From: Symbiobacteriaceae bacterium
Lineage (GTDB): Bacteria; Bacillota; Sulfobacillia; Symbiobacteriales; Symbiobacteriaceae
Reading direction: 5' to 3'
Assembly: GCA_029239785.1 (NCBI GenBank)
Contig: JARBUG010000011.1
Coordinates: 1 to 55,691, forward strand
DNA: 55,691 nucleotides
A program made the translations under genes and the position numbers. Each line of letters begins with the position of its first letter. Position 1 is the stretch's first letter. The notes under the pieces are model-generated. The model saw only the letters and a list, made by a program, of their open reading frames with translations. It had not been told where the DNA came from and did no database searches. Shown piece by piece: positions 15,917 through 22,541 of this stretch.

Positions 15917-17167
15917 CTACCGCTGCACGTTGTAGAAGTAGTCGATCAGCGGCGGCAGCTGCGAGTTGAGGGCGCCCAGGTGCCAGATGCCCGTGCCCCC
16001 CACCCCGATGTCCCGCATAATCCGGAACTTCGCCATAATCGAGCGGGCGTCTTCGAACCAGACTTCCCGCTGACGGCCGGCATCCGTATAGCGGAACCAG
16101 GGCGCCTCGGCGGTTTCGTTGTACCGAATGGGCACCTGGTTGCGCACCGCGATCTGGACCGCCTCGTTACTGGGCCAGGGCCGGGCCCGGTTTTCGGGCG
16201 TGTCGGGCAGTTCCCAGTCGTACGCGGTGGTGGAGATGCCGTTCAGGATCTTCTGCTTCGGAATCAGCGAGGCGGCGTAGAGCAAAACCCGGCGGGTCTG
16301 GGGCAGGGGCGCGATCGCCCCGGGCGGCCCGCCCACCCAGCTGAACTCATAGTTCATGAGATAGACCCGGTCCGCCACCCGCCCGATGCCCTGGTAGTCG
16401 TGGCCCCGGGCGTAGGCAAAGGTCGTTTCGTCGTACTTGGGCGGCACGGCCACGTTCAGGGGGCGCTGGCCGAGCCGGGCCTTCAGCTCGCGCAGGAAGT
16501 CGACATAGCCCGCCCGCAGGTCGGCATCGATGTTTTCGATATCCGAGTCAATGCCGGCGTAGCCCTTCTCTTCCATGATGCGCAGGACGTTGGAGATCAC
16601 ACGCTCCCGCACGTCCGGCTGGGTGATGATCGCCCGGGCAATGTCGGGGCTGAAGGCGCCCCCGGGCTCCATGTTGGCAATCGACATCAGCGGCTTGGCG
16701 CCCGCCGCATATGTAGCGCGAATCGCCTCGGCATCGTTGAGGGGCGGCACTTCGCCCTCGGCGGTGATCAGGTGCGAGAAAATCGCCACCCAGGTCAGCT
16801 GCTGCGCCCAGGGCTGTATATCTTCGGCCGTCACGCCCGGGTCGGTGATGGGCAGGTAGCCGATGACCTCGGCCCGCTGCTGCGTAGGCGTGGGAATGCG
16901 AATGGGGCGCCCGGGGTATAGGGCCCGGTCGGCGCCCGGGTTGGCGCGCACCAACTGTTCGAGCGGCACGCCGCTGATTTCGGCGATGCGCCACAGGCTG
17001 TCGCCCTGCTGGGCAATGTAGCGGTTCGATGGCACCAGGAGCGCCTGCCCCTGTGTGACCTGCTGCGAAGGCAGGCCGTTCAGGCTGACAAGCTGGTCGG
17101 CCGTCACGCCGGTACGAGTCGCGACGGCGGCAAGGGTCTCGCCCGGTCTGACTTCGGTTACGTACAT
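15917..17167 (-). CDS. LysM and glycosyl hydrolase 18 protein (SleL/YaaH-like)
   Basis: A 416-residue protein with two N-terminal LysM peptidoglycan-binding repeats (about residues 2-45 and 50-93) and a GH18 domain (about residues 100-416). The catalytic DxDxE-type motif is GIDSDIENID near residue 207. Architecture and length match SleL/YaaH, N-acetylglucosaminidases acting on spore cortex or wall. No signal peptide was seen, as usual for spore-coat-targeted members. The ATG at 17167 is chosen: an AGGAGG lies 11 nt upstream, whereas the GTG at 17179 falls inside it. It follows the 60-aa protein and the UGA-containing HMA-like gene on the same strand. Confidence 0.88.
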   Translation of the reverse strand: MYVTEVRPGETLAAVATRTGVTADQLVSLNGLPSQQVTQGQALLVPSNRYIAQQGDSLWRIAEISGVPLEQLVRANPGADRALYPGRPIRIPTPTQQRAEVIGYLPITDPGVTAEDIQPWAQQLTWVAIFSHLITAEGEVPPLNDAEAIRATYAAGAKPLMSIANMEPGGAFSPDIARAIITQPDVRERVISNVLRIMEEKGYAGIDSDIENIDADLRAGYVDFLRELKARLGQRPLNVAVPPKYDETTFAYARGHDYQGIGRVADRVYLMNYEFSWVGGPPGAIAPLPQTRRVLLYAASLIPKQKILNGISTTAYDWELPDTPENRARPWPSNEAVQIAVRNQVPIRYNETAEAPWFRYTDAGRQREVWFEDARSIMAKFRIMRDIGVGGTGIWHLGALNSQLPPLIDYFYNVQR

Positions 17168-17228
17168 CGAAAGAGTCACCTCCTCCCCATGGAATGCAGT
17201 CGCAGGGGGAGGGGTGACTCATTCTTCC

Positions 17229-17411
17229 TTAGCCGCCCTTTTTGTCTTCGGTAGACAGATACTTTTCGGTGCGGGCCAGGGGGTTATTGCGGGTGGAACC
17301 GTCTGCTACATCGGACCGTCCCTGACCTTCCATGCTGGGCAGGTAGCCGCCGTAAGCCTTCTCGGCCTTGCCGGGCTGCAGGTCCTGGTCGCGCTGACCT
17401 TTCTTCGTCAT
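17229..17411 (-). CDS. Small hydrophilic protein, 60 aa, unknown
   Basis: A 60-residue highly charged protein rich in Lys, Asp, Gly and Gln with no membrane segment or cysteine. GGAGGTGA lies about 11 nt before the ATG, supporting translation. It lies between the LysM-GH18 gene and the UGA-containing small gene, all on the minus strand, and may share their transcript. The composition recalls small spore or coat proteins, but there is no recognisable family match. Confidence 0.6.
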   Translation of the reverse strand: MTKKGQRDQDLQPGKAEKAYGGYLPSMEGQGRSDVADGSTRNNPLARTEKYLSTEDKKGG

Positions 17412-17473
17412 GTCGGAGCTTCACCTCCCCGCCTCATAGGGTGCGCGGCGGTGAGGTTTCCTACTTCCGGGGC

Positions 17474-17749
17474 TTACTTCCGGTGGCGGTCCCGGTCCTC
17501 CGCCGACCCGGCCAGGTACTCGCCTTCGTAAAGCACGCCGTGCTGCGCCACGCCGTACATGAGGTCGGCGACCTCCTTGAGGGTCACGTCTTCGGTGTGC
17601 AGGGTCACCTTGCAGGCATTGGGGATAAAATCCGCCTGGTAGTCAAATGCCAGGCTGAAACGGGTATCCTTTGAAAGGCGATTCACGATCGCCTTGGGGC
17701 ATCCGCTTCATCACATGCCTTCCACGTGCACCAGAAACTCACGCGCCAT
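17474..17749 (-). CDS. Predicted selenoprotein: HMA-like small protein with tandem Sec (UU)
   Basis: An open frame of 91 codons from the ATG at 17749, interrupted only by two adjacent TGA codons (13 and 14; 17711-17713 and 17708-17710). AAAGGAGG stands 8 nt before this ATG. Read with U at the UGAs, the protein starts MAREFLVHVEGMUUSGC, which fits the heavy-metal-associated (HMA) pattern GMxCxxC with Sec at the first metal or redox Cys and Cys17 as the second. The rest follows an HMA fold: helix PKAIVNRLS, strands, and the late VTLHTEDVTLKEVADLM strand-helix. An 8-bp hairpin with a loop G at +22 follows (17675-17695), as a bacterial SECIS should. The alternative, a 70-aa gene from the GTG at 17686, has no proper ribosome binding site and loses the motif. 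Likely a metal- or selenium-binding or redox protein. Confidence 0.75.
17675..17695 (-). other. Predicted bacterial SECIS hairpin
   Basis: On the minus strand AAGGCGAT pairs perfectly with ATCGCCTT around the loop CGTGA. The stem starts 13 nt after the second UGA and the loop G is at +22 from it (+25 from the first). Published bacterial SECIS models ask for a short stem and a G in the first two loop positions about 16-37 nt after UGA; this fits. Confidence 0.7.
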
Positions 17750-17793
17750 CGGCATCCCCTCCTTTCATGCTCAGAACCAAGCGTATCGCCTAT

Positions 17794-17807
17794 GGCCCGT
17801 ACGGGCC
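17794..17807. promoter_or_regulatory. Perfect 14-bp palindrome in divergent intergenic region
   Basis: GGCCCGTACGGGCC lies between the divergent UGA-containing HMA-like gene and mobB, about 45 nt upstream of the former. It is a plausible dimeric repressor site controlling one or both; the regulator is unknown. Confidence 0.4.
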
Positions 17808-17911
17808 GTGACTTTGATCACCTTAGTCTATGGTTCACAGGTCTCGCGACCGATTCCCTGCGATCGCACAAAAGGGTATCCTGAATAGGAGCACAAGCCA
17901 GGAGGGTCGCC

Positions 17912-18406
17912 ATGACACCTATCCTTTCCATCGTTGGCTGCGGGAAATGCGGAAAGACCACGCTGGTCGAAAAGCTGGTGGCTGAACTGACCAGGCGCGG
18001 TTACGCCATCGGGACGCTCAAGCATGATGTCCATGGTTTCAGCATGGACCACGAGGGAAAAGATACCTGGCGGCACAAGCAGGCCGGCGCCCGGGCTGTC
18101 TGCATTATCGGCCCTGATCAGGTCGCTGTGATTCGTTCCACGCCCGACCGGGAGTTTACGGCGTTTGATGCGGTCAAGCTGCTGGGTCCGGTTGATCTGG
18201 TGATCACGGAGGGTTTCAAGCGGGCCGGGTTCCCGAAAATCGAGATCTTCAGCAGCGTGCGCAACGAGGGCGGACTCCTCTGCGCTGCCGATCCGCTCCT
18301 GCTGGCCGTGGCCGGCGATCTGCCGGTGGAAACGCACCTGCCCCGGTTTGATTGGAACGATATTGCTTCGATTGCTGACTTCGCAGAAGCACGTTTCCTC
18401 AAATAG
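17912..18406 (+). CDS. mobB: MobB, molybdopterin-guanine dinucleotide biosynthesis GTPase-like protein
   Basis: A 164-residue P-loop protein. The Walker A motif GCGKCGKTT is at residues 9-17, and LVITEGFKRAGFPKIEIF near residue 95-112 is the typical MobB second motif. MobB assists the attachment of GMP to molybdopterin to give the MGD cofactor of DMSO-reductase-family enzymes. It leads the set mobB-tatA-moeA, closely spaced, all needed to make or export a molybdoenzyme such as the one at 39.4 kb. AGGAGGG lies just upstream of the ATG. Confidence 0.92.
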   Translation: MTPILSIVGCGKCGKTTLVEKLVAELTRRGYAIGTLKHDVHGFSMDHEGKDTWRHKQAGARAVCIIGPDQVAVIRSTPDREFTAFDAVKLLGPVDLVITEGFKRAGFPKIEIFSSVRNEGGLLCAADPLLLAVAGDLPVETHLPRFDWNDIASIADFAEARFLK

Positions 18407-18419
18407 GAGGTTATTTCTT

Positions 18420-18605
18420 ATGGGTGGCAAGCTTGGTATGACGGAGATCCTGCTGATTGTCGGCGCCGCACTGCTGATTTTTGGACCGTCCAAGCTCCCG
18501 CAGCTCGGCAAGGCCGTCGGTGAGACGATGCGCGAGTTTAAGAAGTCCATGAAGAGCGTGACCGAAGAGGAGCCCCAGCCCAAGACCGAAGGCAAGCAGG
18601 CCTAG
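18420..18605 (+). CDS. tatA: Sec-independent protein translocase TatA
   Basis: A 61-residue protein: a short N-terminus, one membrane helix (about residues 7-23, TEILLIVGAALLIFG), the conserved FGPSKLPQLGKAVGE hinge and amphipathic helix, then an acidic/Lys tail. It forms the pore of the twin-arginine pathway, which exports folded cofactor enzymes. AGGAGG lies 9 nt before the ATG. It lies between mobB and moeA, linking export to molybdenum cofactor synthesis. No tatC is in the window. Confidence 0.93.
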   Translation: MGGKLGMTEILLIVGAALLIFGPSKLPQLGKAVGETMREFKKSMKSVTEEEPQPKTEGKQA

Positions 18606-18621
18606 CGAGGAGGACGATTCC

Positions 18622-19869
18622 ATGCTGCGAGTGGAGGAAGCGCGTGAGGTTATCCTCCGGCATGCACCTGTCCGCCGGGTAGAGCGAATGACGCTCGACC
18701 AGGCGCTGGGCCTGATTCTGGCGGAGGATCTGACGGCGGGTGAATCGCTGCCGCCCTTCCCGCGCTCGGGCATGGACGGGTATGCCCTCCGGTCGGCCGA
18801 TACCGAGGCGGCCACGCGGGAGAATCCTGTGGTGCTGCCTCTGACCGGAGTCATTCCGGCTGGTCATCCGCTGGCCGATGTGCTGGAGCCGGGCCGGGTC
18901 GCTTCGATCATGACCGGCGGCGCCGTGCCTGCTGGAGCCGATGCGGTGATCCGGTTGGAAGAGGTGCGGGTGACGCCCGAGGGCATCCGCATTTTCCGGC
19001 ATGTGCCTGCGGGCGAGAATGTGGCTCCCATCGGCGAAGATGTGGTGGCGGGGACGGTGGTGCTCAAGGCCGGCCACCGGATTCGGCCCGCTGAGGTCAA
19101 CTTGCTGACGGCTATCGGCATCGGGGAAGTGGCGGTGTACGCCCCGCCCCGGGTTGGCATCCTCTGCACGGGCGACGAGCTGGTACCCCTGGGCGCCCCC
19201 CTGGGCCCGGGCCAGATTCGCAACAGCAACGGCCCCGGTCTGGCCGCGCTGGTGCGGTCCTGCGGCTGCGTGCCCGTCGACCTGGGCACCGCCCACGATG
19301 TGACCGATGTGATCGCCGGAGCGCTGGGACATGCCAAGGACTGCGACCTGATCATCACCACCGGCGGCGTCTCCGTGGGCGACTTTGACGTGGTGCGCGA
19401 GGCACTGGCCGTCATGGGCGCCGAGCAGCTTTTCTGGCGGATTTCGCTCAAGCCCGGCACGCCGGTCTGTGCGGCCATGCTGGAGGGCCGGCTGGTCGTG
19501 GGCCTGTCGGGCAACCCAGCGGCGGCCATTACTAACTTTGATCTGCTTGTCCGCCCCCTGCTGGACAGCCTGTGCGGGCGGGCCCGCATCGGGCTCAGGG
19601 AGACCGAGGGCGTGCTGGACCAGCCCGTGCTGAAGACCGCGGCCGTGGCCCGGTACCTGCGGGCCTGGGTTTATAACGGCCCCACCGGCGAGATTCGCAT
19701 TGACACCAGCATGGCCCAGCGGGCCGGTATTCTTAGTTCGATGATGTACGCAAACGCTTACGCGATCATCCCGGCGCATGAAGGGCCGCTCCCGGCGGGC
19801 GTCCGCCTCCGGGTGATGCTTTATGAAGATGCAGAGGTCATGGTGCCGGTGTGCCGGAGCGCCGAGTAG
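18622..19869 (+). CDS. moeA: Molybdopterin molybdenumtransferase MoeA
   Basis: A 415-residue enzyme that inserts molybdate into adenylylated molybdopterin. Family segments include FPRSGMDGYALRS (about residues 50-62), MTGGAVPAGADAVIRLE (about 97-113), STGDEL-type CTGDEL near 182, ITTGGVSVGDFD near 245 and LSGNPAAA near 295. The length is normal for the family. It follows tatA by 16 nt with its own GAGGAGG and ends at a strong terminator. Confidence 0.94.
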   Translation: MLRVEEAREVILRHAPVRRVERMTLDQALGLILAEDLTAGESLPPFPRSGMDGYALRSADTEAATRENPVVLPLTGVIPAGHPLADVLEPGRVASIMTGGAVPAGADAVIRLEEVRVTPEGIRIFRHVPAGENVAPIGEDVVAGTVVLKAGHRIRPAEVNLLTAIGIGEVAVYAPPRVGILCTGDELVPLGAPLGPGQIRNSNGPGLAALVRSCGCVPVDLGTAHDVTDVIAGALGHAKDCDLIITTGGVSVGDFDVVREALAVMGAEQLFWRISLKPGTPVCAAMLEGRLVVGLSGNPAAAITNFDLLVRPLLDSLCGRARIGLRETEGVLDQPVLKTAAVARYLRAWVYNGPTGEIRIDTSMAQRAGILSSMMYANAYAIIPAHEGPLPAGVRLRVMLYEDAEVMVPVCRSAE

Positions 19870-19880
19870 CGACTGTAAAC

Positions 19881-19912
19881 AAACAGGCAGGGGCACTTAC
19901 CCCTGCCTGTTT
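19881..19912. terminator. Bidirectional terminator after moeA
   Basis: AAACAGGCAGGGG (19881-19893) pairs with CCCCTGCCTGTTT (19900-19912) around a 6-nt loop, with T/A-rich flanks on both sides. It separates moeA from the converging membrane-protein gene. Confidence 0.88.
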
Positions 19913-19945
19913 TCATTGACTCCTGGCCGGCCCCGACCGCCGCGA

Positions 19946-20386
19946 TTAAGCGTAAAAGATCCCCAGGCAGAGGCCAAAGATCATGTGCTCGACCAAAGCG
20001 GCGATGACGGCGTTCGGCCCGCCATACTTGAGATACATAAAGCCCGGAACCGGGTATACGGCAATCCGGAACTGGTGCAGGCTCGGCAGAATCGCGATCA
20101 TCGAAATGCCGAACGGAATCAGGGCGAAGCCCGCTGCGCCGTGAATGGAGTGCCAGGGCCACATGGCGGCGTACAGGAACGCCCACGCGATGCCGCCCAT
20201 GATAAACACAAGCACGCCGATTAGCTTGGCGTAGCGGCCGGTGGCGCCGACCCAGCCGCCGGTAATGGCGGTAAAGTCGAGCCGGGGCAGCCCCAGGGCA
20301 GGAAGCAGGAAGTACATCGATACGAGAATGGCGACGGATCCGGTCAGGGCTGCGAAGAGCATAGAACCGATATCCACGTTTGCCAT
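19946..20386 (-). CDS. Membrane protein of unknown function, four helices
   Basis: A 146-residue polytopic protein with four predicted helices (about residues 10-32, 52-75, 82-102 and 122-144). No catalytic motif is seen, though His residues near helix ends (PWHSIHG, SLHQF, VEHM) are noticeable. GGAGTGAGAATC precedes the ATG. It is a single gene between two terminator regions and was not recognised as a named family. Confidence 0.7.
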   Translation of the reverse strand: MANVDIGSMLFAALTGSVAILVSMYFLLPALGLPRLDFTAITGGWVGATGRYAKLIGVLVFIMGGIAWAFLYAAMWPWHSIHGAAGFALIPFGISMIAILPSLHQFRIAVYPVPGFMYLKYGGPNAVIAALVEHMIFGLCLGIFYA

Positions 20387-20535
20387 AGATTCTCACTCCT
20401 CCGTTCTAGGTCTCCGGTACTCACTCGTAAACTTCCGTACGGCGAAGGGTTTCACCTTGACAAAATGACGGAATAATCCAGCAGAAGAAGTTGCGCGGCA
20501 TATGTCGAAAATAGATCCCCGGGGGGGATTCTGAG

Positions 20536-21273
20536 ATGCTGCAAGGACAGGTTGCACTGGTGACCGGGGCCGCCCGGGGCATCGGGAAGGCGGTCGCCGC
20601 CCGGTTGCAGGCGGAGGGCGCCACCGTCGTCATCAACGATGTGCTGGAAGCGGAACTGCACGGGGTTATGGCTGAGGGGATCGGAAGCGACGCCATTGTG
20701 GCCGATGTATCGGTGCGGGCCGAAGTCCAGGCGATGGTCGACCGGGTCGTCGAGCGGTTCGGCCGGCTGGACATTTTGGTCAACAATGCCGGTGTTGAGC
20801 CCAAGGCTTCTGTTTTGGAGCTGACTGATGAGCAGTGGAACCGGGCGGTTGCCGTTAACCTGAACGGCACCTTCCTGGGCACGCAAATCGCCGCCCGGCA
20901 CATGGTGGCACGGGGCGGAGGAGGCCGCATCATTCAGATTTCATCCATCGCAGCCAAGAACTTTCTGCCCAACTGCGCCAACTACTGCGCATCCAAGGCC
21001 GGTGTCAACGGGTTTACGCGTGAGGCGGCCCGGGAGTTGGCCCAATACGGGATTACGGTAAACGCCGTTTGTCCGGGTGTCATCGAAACGGAGATGACGG
21101 CGGCGGCCCGGGCCAACCCGGCCATGATGGAGAAGTGGATGCGCGAGATTCCCGCCAAACGCCTCGGTCAGTCCGATGAGGTGGCGGCTTTTGTGGCCTT
21201 CCTGGCGTCGCCGGCGGCGGGGTATATTACCGGGCAGTCCTTGAATATCGATGGCGGAAAGGTTCCGTGGTAA
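20536..21273 (+). CDS. Short-chain dehydrogenase/reductase (FabG-like)
   Basis: A 245-residue NAD(P)-dependent oxidoreductase with a Rossmann fold. Visible motifs are TGAARGIG (residues 10-17), NNAG near 85, the catalytic Ser in ISSIAA near 137, and the YxxxK pair in NYCASKAG near 151-156; PGVIETEM follows. The length is standard. It could be a 3-oxoacyl-ACP reductase or any alcohol dehydrogenase of the classical SDR group; the context gives no substrate. A GGGGGG-type ribosome binding site precedes the ATG. Confidence 0.9.
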   Translation: MLQGQVALVTGAARGIGKAVAARLQAEGATVVINDVLEAELHGVMAEGIGSDAIVADVSVRAEVQAMVDRVVERFGRLDILVNNAGVEPKASVLELTDEQWNRAVAVNLNGTFLGTQIAARHMVARGGGGRIIQISSIAAKNFLPNCANYCASKAGVNGFTREAARELAQYGITVNAVCPGVIETEMTAAARANPAMMEKWMREIPAKRLGQSDEVAAFVAFLASPAAGYITGQSLNIDGGKVPW

Positions 21274-21279
21274 TGAAAC

Positions 21280-21325
21280 AAGGCCGGTTTCACCCGACAG
21301 TGCGGGCGAAACCGGCCTTTCGTTT
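21280..21325 (+). terminator. Rho-independent terminator after the SDR gene
   Basis: AAGGCCGGTTTC (21280-21291) pairs with GAAACCGGCCTT (21308-21319), followed by TCGTTTTT. Confidence 0.85.
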
Positions 21326-21343
21326 TTGGGGGCTGTGGGTCTG

Positions 21344-21919
21344 TCAGTCCCCTGCGGGGGTGCGGCTGACCCGGCGCCATAGCGTGTGGGCAGCCCACAT
21401 AACGGCGAAGAAGACAACTACGCCGGCCAGAATGGGCAGCGCTTCGGTGGCGAGCGACACGTACTGACCCAGAGCGCCGCCCGCAAGGCTCATCGCCACC
21501 GCCCACGGCCAGATGCCCACGAAGGTGTAAATGGCGAACTTGACGGGGTTCATGCGCATCATGCCGGCGGGAATGGAGATGTAGTTCCCGACGGCCAGGG
21601 GACGGGTCCAGAGTACGGCAAGCTGGCCGTACTTTTCAATCGCGTGATCCAGCTTGGCCCGCATCTTATCAGACAGAAGGCGGTCCAGCCAGTTACGGCA
21701 GAACCGGCCGAAGACATATTGAATCGCCGAACCGGCGACGTAGGTGATGGAGAACAGGGTACCCAGGACCAGGGCGCCCACAATGCCGACATGCTGGCTG
21801 CCGGCCGCTGTAATAACAACGGCGCCCGGCCAGGGGATGCCGGAGCCCTCCATGGCCCCCGACAGGAGCGTACCCAGGCCGCTGCCGCTAAAAATGATGT
21901 CGAGTATCACGGTTGTCAT
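21344..21919 (-). CDS. DedA/VTT-domain membrane protein
   Basis: A 191-residue inner-membrane protein of the DedA family (VTT/SNARE-associated domain). It has the typical start with GSGIPWPGAVVITAAG, a re-entrant glycine-rich GSAIQYVFGRF segment and RPLAVGNYISIPAGMMRM near residue 105. Members act in lipid-carrier flipping and membrane homeostasis. A single gene transcribed away from the tRNA promoter. Confidence 0.88.
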   Translation of the reverse strand: MTTVILDIIFSGSGLGTLLSGAMEGSGIPWPGAVVITAAGSQHVGIVGALVLGTLFSITYVAGSAIQYVFGRFCRNWLDRLLSDKMRAKLDHAIEKYGQLAVLWTRPLAVGNYISIPAGMMRMNPVKFAIYTFVGIWPWAVAMSLAGGALGQYVSLATEALPILAGVVVFFAVMWAAHTLWRRVSRTPAGD

Positions 21920-22020
21920 TCTCCCTTCCGAGGCTCACAATGATTAAGACGGAAGGACGGGCATTATTACGTCACCGCCTTTGAAAAAAACGCGAGTTTT
22001 TCTGGGCACCCGAATGCCTC

Positions 22021-22048
22021 TTGACGGTACGGCGGAAACCGCTATAAT
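22021..22048 (+). promoter_or_regulatory. Sigma-A promoter of the tRNA operon
   Basis: TTGACG (22021-22026) and a perfect TATAAT (22043-22048) are 16 nt apart, 43 nt upstream of tRNA-Met. Confidence 0.8.
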
Positions 22049-22090
22049 GAAAAACTGTGCCGGTCCAAAAAACCGGAGAACTAAATAGAC

Positions 22091-22167
22091 GGCGGTGTAG
22101 CTCAGTTGGTCAGAGCATACGGTTCATACCCGTAGTGTCGGTGGTTCGAATCCACCCACCGCTACCA
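22091..22167 (+). tRNA. tRNA-Met (CAT)
   Basis: A 77-nt cloverleaf with encoded CCA. The anticodon arm TACGG-TTCATAC-CCGTA gives CAT; the T arm is GGTGG-TTCGAAT-CCACC. Acceptor pairing is complete with a G-U at the first position, unlike an initiator tRNA. An elongator Met is most likely; a lysidine-modified Ile-CAU cannot be excluded by eye. Confidence 0.93.
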
Positions 22168-22199
22168 GGCGCCGCTCTCCGGCAGGAGTGCGGAAGCAT

Positions 22200-22274
22200 G
22201 GACCGCTAGCTCAATGGTAGAGCATCCGACTCTTAATCGGACGGTTGAAGGTTCGAGTCCTTCGCGGTCCACCA
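22200..22274 (+). tRNA. tRNA-Lys (CTT)
   Basis: A 75-nt cloverleaf with encoded CCA. Acceptor GGACCGC pairs with GCGGTCC; the anticodon stem TCCGA/TCGGA encloses CTCTTAA, giving anticodon CTT. Second gene of the tRNA transcript. Confidence 0.93.
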
Positions 22275-22336
22275 CCGTCTGCGCCACAGAAGTGTGGCGC
22301 CCGGCGAAAGCAGCTGCGCACAGGGCTGCAACAGCC

Positions 22337-22412
22337 GGCCCCATCGTCTAGGGGCCTAGGACACCGCCCTTTCAAGGCGGTAACACGGGTTCGAATCCCG
22401 TTGGGGTCACCA
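22337..22412 (+). tRNA. tRNA-Glu (TTC)
   Basis: A 76-nt cloverleaf with encoded CCA. The anticodon stem CCGCC/GGCGG encloses CTTTCAA, giving anticodon TTC. Third gene of the tRNA transcript, followed within 10 nt by a terminator. Confidence 0.93.
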
Positions 22413-22419
22413 CTGCAAG

Positions 22420-22450
22420 AATCGCCACCGAAAAATCGGTGGCGATTTTT
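22420..22450 (+). terminator. Terminator of the tRNA operon
   Basis: AATCGCCACCGA (22420-22431) pairs with TCGGTGGCGATT (22436-22447) and continues into a run of T residues. Confidence 0.92.
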
Positions 22451-22541
22451 GTCGTTCGATTCCTGGGAAAAAGACGAAAAACCGACAAAATCAGCCGTTC
22501 GCTTCCAGGTAAAATGAGGAAAGGAAATTCCCGTACCGGGG

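Noticed and set aside
17474..17686. Stand-alone 70-aa gene from the GTG at 17686
   Set aside because: That GTG lies in the loop of the hairpin, lacks a good ribosome binding site, and cuts the protein after its metal-binding motif; the longer frame with two UGA codons explains the data better.
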